A stretch of DNA of 64,000 bases from Vibrio kanaloae (GTDB taxonomy: Bacteria > Pseudomonadota > Gammaproteobacteria > Enterobacterales > Vibrionaceae). The translations under genes were made by a program, and so were the position numbers. Shown one piece after another: positions 62,458 to 64,000 of this stretch. Position 1 is the stretch's first letter. The number at the start of each line of letters is the position of its first letter. The DNA lies in NCBI RefSeq assembly GCF_024347535.1, contig NZ_AP025497.1:124001-188000 (forward strand). The letters are read 5' to 3'. Below the pieces are notes generated by a model that made no database searches, was not told the DNA's origin, and saw only the letters and a list, made by a program, of their open reading frames with translations.

Positions 62458-63090
62458 TTAAGAATAAGAGGAGTTGAAGCGAGGTAGATCACCATATTTT
62501 AGACGAATAAAGATCAGTGCTGCAGAGATAGCGTCTTGTAATGCATCATGTTTATTGGTGGAGATAGGCAAATCGAGCTGACGACAGATGGCGTCCATAC
62601 TGAGATCGAAATAGGCATTAGGCAGCTGTCTTTCGAGTGTGTCTTGATAAAGCTGGCTCACTTCGACTAATCGGTTAGGCAGCGGAAATCCAAGCTGTTT
62701 TAAACAGGTGCGGTCGAGAATCTTTTTATCATAGCGGATGTGATAGCCGACTAAAGGTCTATTACCGATGAAGTTCAGTAGCTCGATTAAAGCCTGTTTT
62801 TCTTCAATGCCGTGCTTAAGATCTTGATGGCGAATACGGTGGATTTTGATGGAATTGCAATCGAGCGATTGAGGCGCTCGTAGTCGAACTTCAAAAGGTT
62901 GGCTGGTAATGATTCGGTTACCGATGATCTTGGTCGCTGCAATAGTGACTAATTCCGCCTGATTAGGGTCGAGGCTGGTGGTTTCACAGTCGAGTGATAC
63001 ATATTCATGAATAACAGGCGCAGCAAACAGAGGCTGATACGGAGAGCCTTTGAGCTTGTAATGCCAGTAATAGCGAACCAACCTATTCAT
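62458..63090 (-). CDS. DEDDh 3'-5' exonuclease (DNA polymerase III epsilon-like)
   Basis: This 210-residue protein has the exonuclease motifs SLDCETTSLD (Asp34, Glu36), GYHIRYDKKIL (Asp121) and HDALQDA (His181, Asp186), so the catalytic set is complete. It lacks the epsilon C-terminal polymerase-binding region, so it is a stand-alone nuclease of unknown substrate. It starts 11 bases after the DUF294 gene and lies upstream of acs; the trio is probably co-transcribed or co-regulated for acetate use. Confidence 0.85.
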   Translation of the reverse strand: MNRLVRYYWHYKLKGSPYQPLFAAPVIHEYVSLDCETTSLDPNQAELVTIAATKIIGNRIITSQPFEVRLRAPQSLDCNSIKIHRIRHQDLKHGIEEKQALIELLNFIGNRPLVGYHIRYDKKILDRTCLKQLGFPLPNRLVEVSQLYQDTLERQLPNAYFDLSMDAICRQLDLPISTNKHDALQDAISAALIFIRLKYGDLPRFNSSYS

Positions 63091-63101
63091 CGTTCAATCG
63101 C

Positions 63102-64000
63102 CTAATCCCGTATCTGATAGTGGTAGCCGAGCCATTGCTTGAATTTCTTCACCACGTGCAGGCTATGACGAAGCAGATCCCTGTCTGCTCGCTCCATCAG
63201 TTTAACGTTGATCTTGTTGCTGCTGTGCTGCTGAGAAAGTCTTTGGGCTAAGCGCCACTTAAAGAATTGCTTGAGCGCTTCACTGAGATTATCGGCAGTA
63301 CTTTGCTCAAGGACTTTCTTGCTAACCAGTTGCTCAATGCGTTCGAAGGTGTTGTTGACCGTGACACCATGCTCAAGACAAAGTGCTCTCACACCATGCA
63401 CGATAGGGAAAATACCACCTTGTTTGATATCGAGCCCTGACTTGGATTGCTTCACATTGCCAAATAGGGTGAGGGGAACCGAGAAGTTCAGCGCCGGGCG
63501 GCAGAACTCGGTCAGAATTAATTCCTGTCCGAGCATTAAATCACTGAGATGCTGTTTCACCGGTTTTAATAATTCTCTATTACCCGCGACGGCGTGCGCA
63601 TCCGCCATTATTGCAACCTCCATCACGCTATCGGGAGAGGCTTTCTTCACCCAATTTGTGAGGATGTGTTTCCATTCTTGCTGTGAGTGTACCCATTTCG
63701 GATTGTTGACCATCACGTTGCCAGGGCAGAGTGGATAGCCCAATTGTTGAAGGGTATGAGTGAGGTCGTTCATGGCACTTTGGCATTGATGCCACTCCAA
63801 GCCATCTTGAATTATTAGCGCGTTGTCTTGATCGGTTTTGAGAATTTGTTCTCCACGGCCTTCCGAACCCAACACGATTAAGCAGCAATGATTATGCAGT
63901 GCGGGTGGGATCACCAATTCAAACGCCTTCTCTATGATCTGTTCATTAACAGCAGAAATCAGCTCCATGATAAAGCGTGTGCGAATCCCATTATTGAGCA
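63102..64000 (-). CDS. DUF294 nucleotidyltransferase domain protein, C-terminal part (partial)
   Basis: The frame runs open off the window at 64000; the Met at 63968 is internal. The visible 299 codons hold the DUF294 nucleotidyltransferase core, LGSEGRGEQILKTDQDNALI, and the DUF294 C-terminal helical domain. Full-length relatives carry cyclic-nucleotide-binding and CBS domains ahead of this, expected beyond the window. The GlnD-like core suggests signal transduction; in Vibrio and Pseudomonas it neighbours acetate genes. The activity is unproven. Confidence 0.85.
   Translation of the reverse strand, partial: LNNGIRTRFIMELISAVNEQIIEKAFELVIPPALHNHCCLIVLGSEGRGEQILKTDQDNALIIQDGLEWHQCQSAMNDLTHTLQQLGYPLCPGNVMVNNPKWVHSQQEWKHILTNWVKKASPDSVMEVAIMADAHAVAGNRELLKPVKQHLSDLMLGQELILTEFCRPALNFSVPLTLFGNVKQSKSGLDIKQGGIFPIVHGVRALCLEHGVTVNNTFERIEQLVSKKVLEQSTADNLSEALKQFFKWRLAQRLSQQHSSNKINVKLMERADRDLLRHSLHVVKKFKQWLGYHYQIRD

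Overview
The window is a stretch of gammaproteobacterial main chromosome. The 16S/23S sequences, the protein sequences (E. coli-like but diverged) and the gene order fit the genus Vibrio, probably near the V. splendidus group; the species call is inference, because no database was searched. Nearly everything is core housekeeping DNA. I see no prophage, transposase, CRISPR array, toxin-antitoxin pair or defence island.

Layout. (1) 1-6050: the first codons of a LacI-type regulator, a VOC-fold protein, trmA, a cobalamin riboswitch with btuB, a DUF71-type ATP pyrophosphatase, murI, and a membrane-anchored RRM protein. (2) 6230-23723: three complete rRNA operons head to tail. Their 16S-23S spacers differ: no tRNA, tRNA-Ala(GGC), and tRNA-Glu-Lys-Val. 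A tRNA-Asp and a terminator follow the third 5S. (3) 23900-28830: pssA, a GNAT acetyltransferase, murB-birA and coaA. (4) 29000-43024: the information-processing block Thr-Tyr-Gly tRNAs, a decayed fourth tRNA, tuf, secE-nusG, rplKA, rplJL and rpoBC, in the classical enterobacterial order. (5) 43250-54274: rsd, nudC, hemE, a uracil-DNA glycosylase family gene with a 2-hydroxyacid dehydrogenase gene, a yjaG homologue, a CNNM/CBS membrane protein, hupA, a DUF1481 lipoprotein, and purH-purD with an ERIC-like repeat between them. (6) 54599-64000: zntR, dusB-fis, prmA, accBC, aroQ, acs, a DEDDh exonuclease and the C-terminal part of a DUF294 nucleotidyltransferase running off the window.

Functional links. 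The window is rich in growth-rate machinery: rRNA, tRNA, EF-Tu, ribosomal proteins, RNA polymerase, the nucleoid proteins Fis and HU, and the sigma regulator Rsd. PrmA methylates L11, made by rplK here. BirA biotinylates AccB, made by accB here. The riboswitch, BtuB and the DUF71 protein look like a B12 salvage unit. Several strong promoters (rRNA, tRNA, dusB-fis, rplK, rplJ) have GC-rich discriminators, as expected for stringent control.

The most interesting signals are small and non-coding: a tRNA-Thr relic in the thrT slot, an ERIC-like element between purH and purD, -10 elements lying inside inverted repeats ahead of rplK and rplJ, a terminator hairpin that abuts a start codon downstream of hupA, covarying hairpins in the rRNA leaders, and an unexplained 20-bp dyad ahead of rsd. 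I did not find a convincing undescribed multi-gene system.
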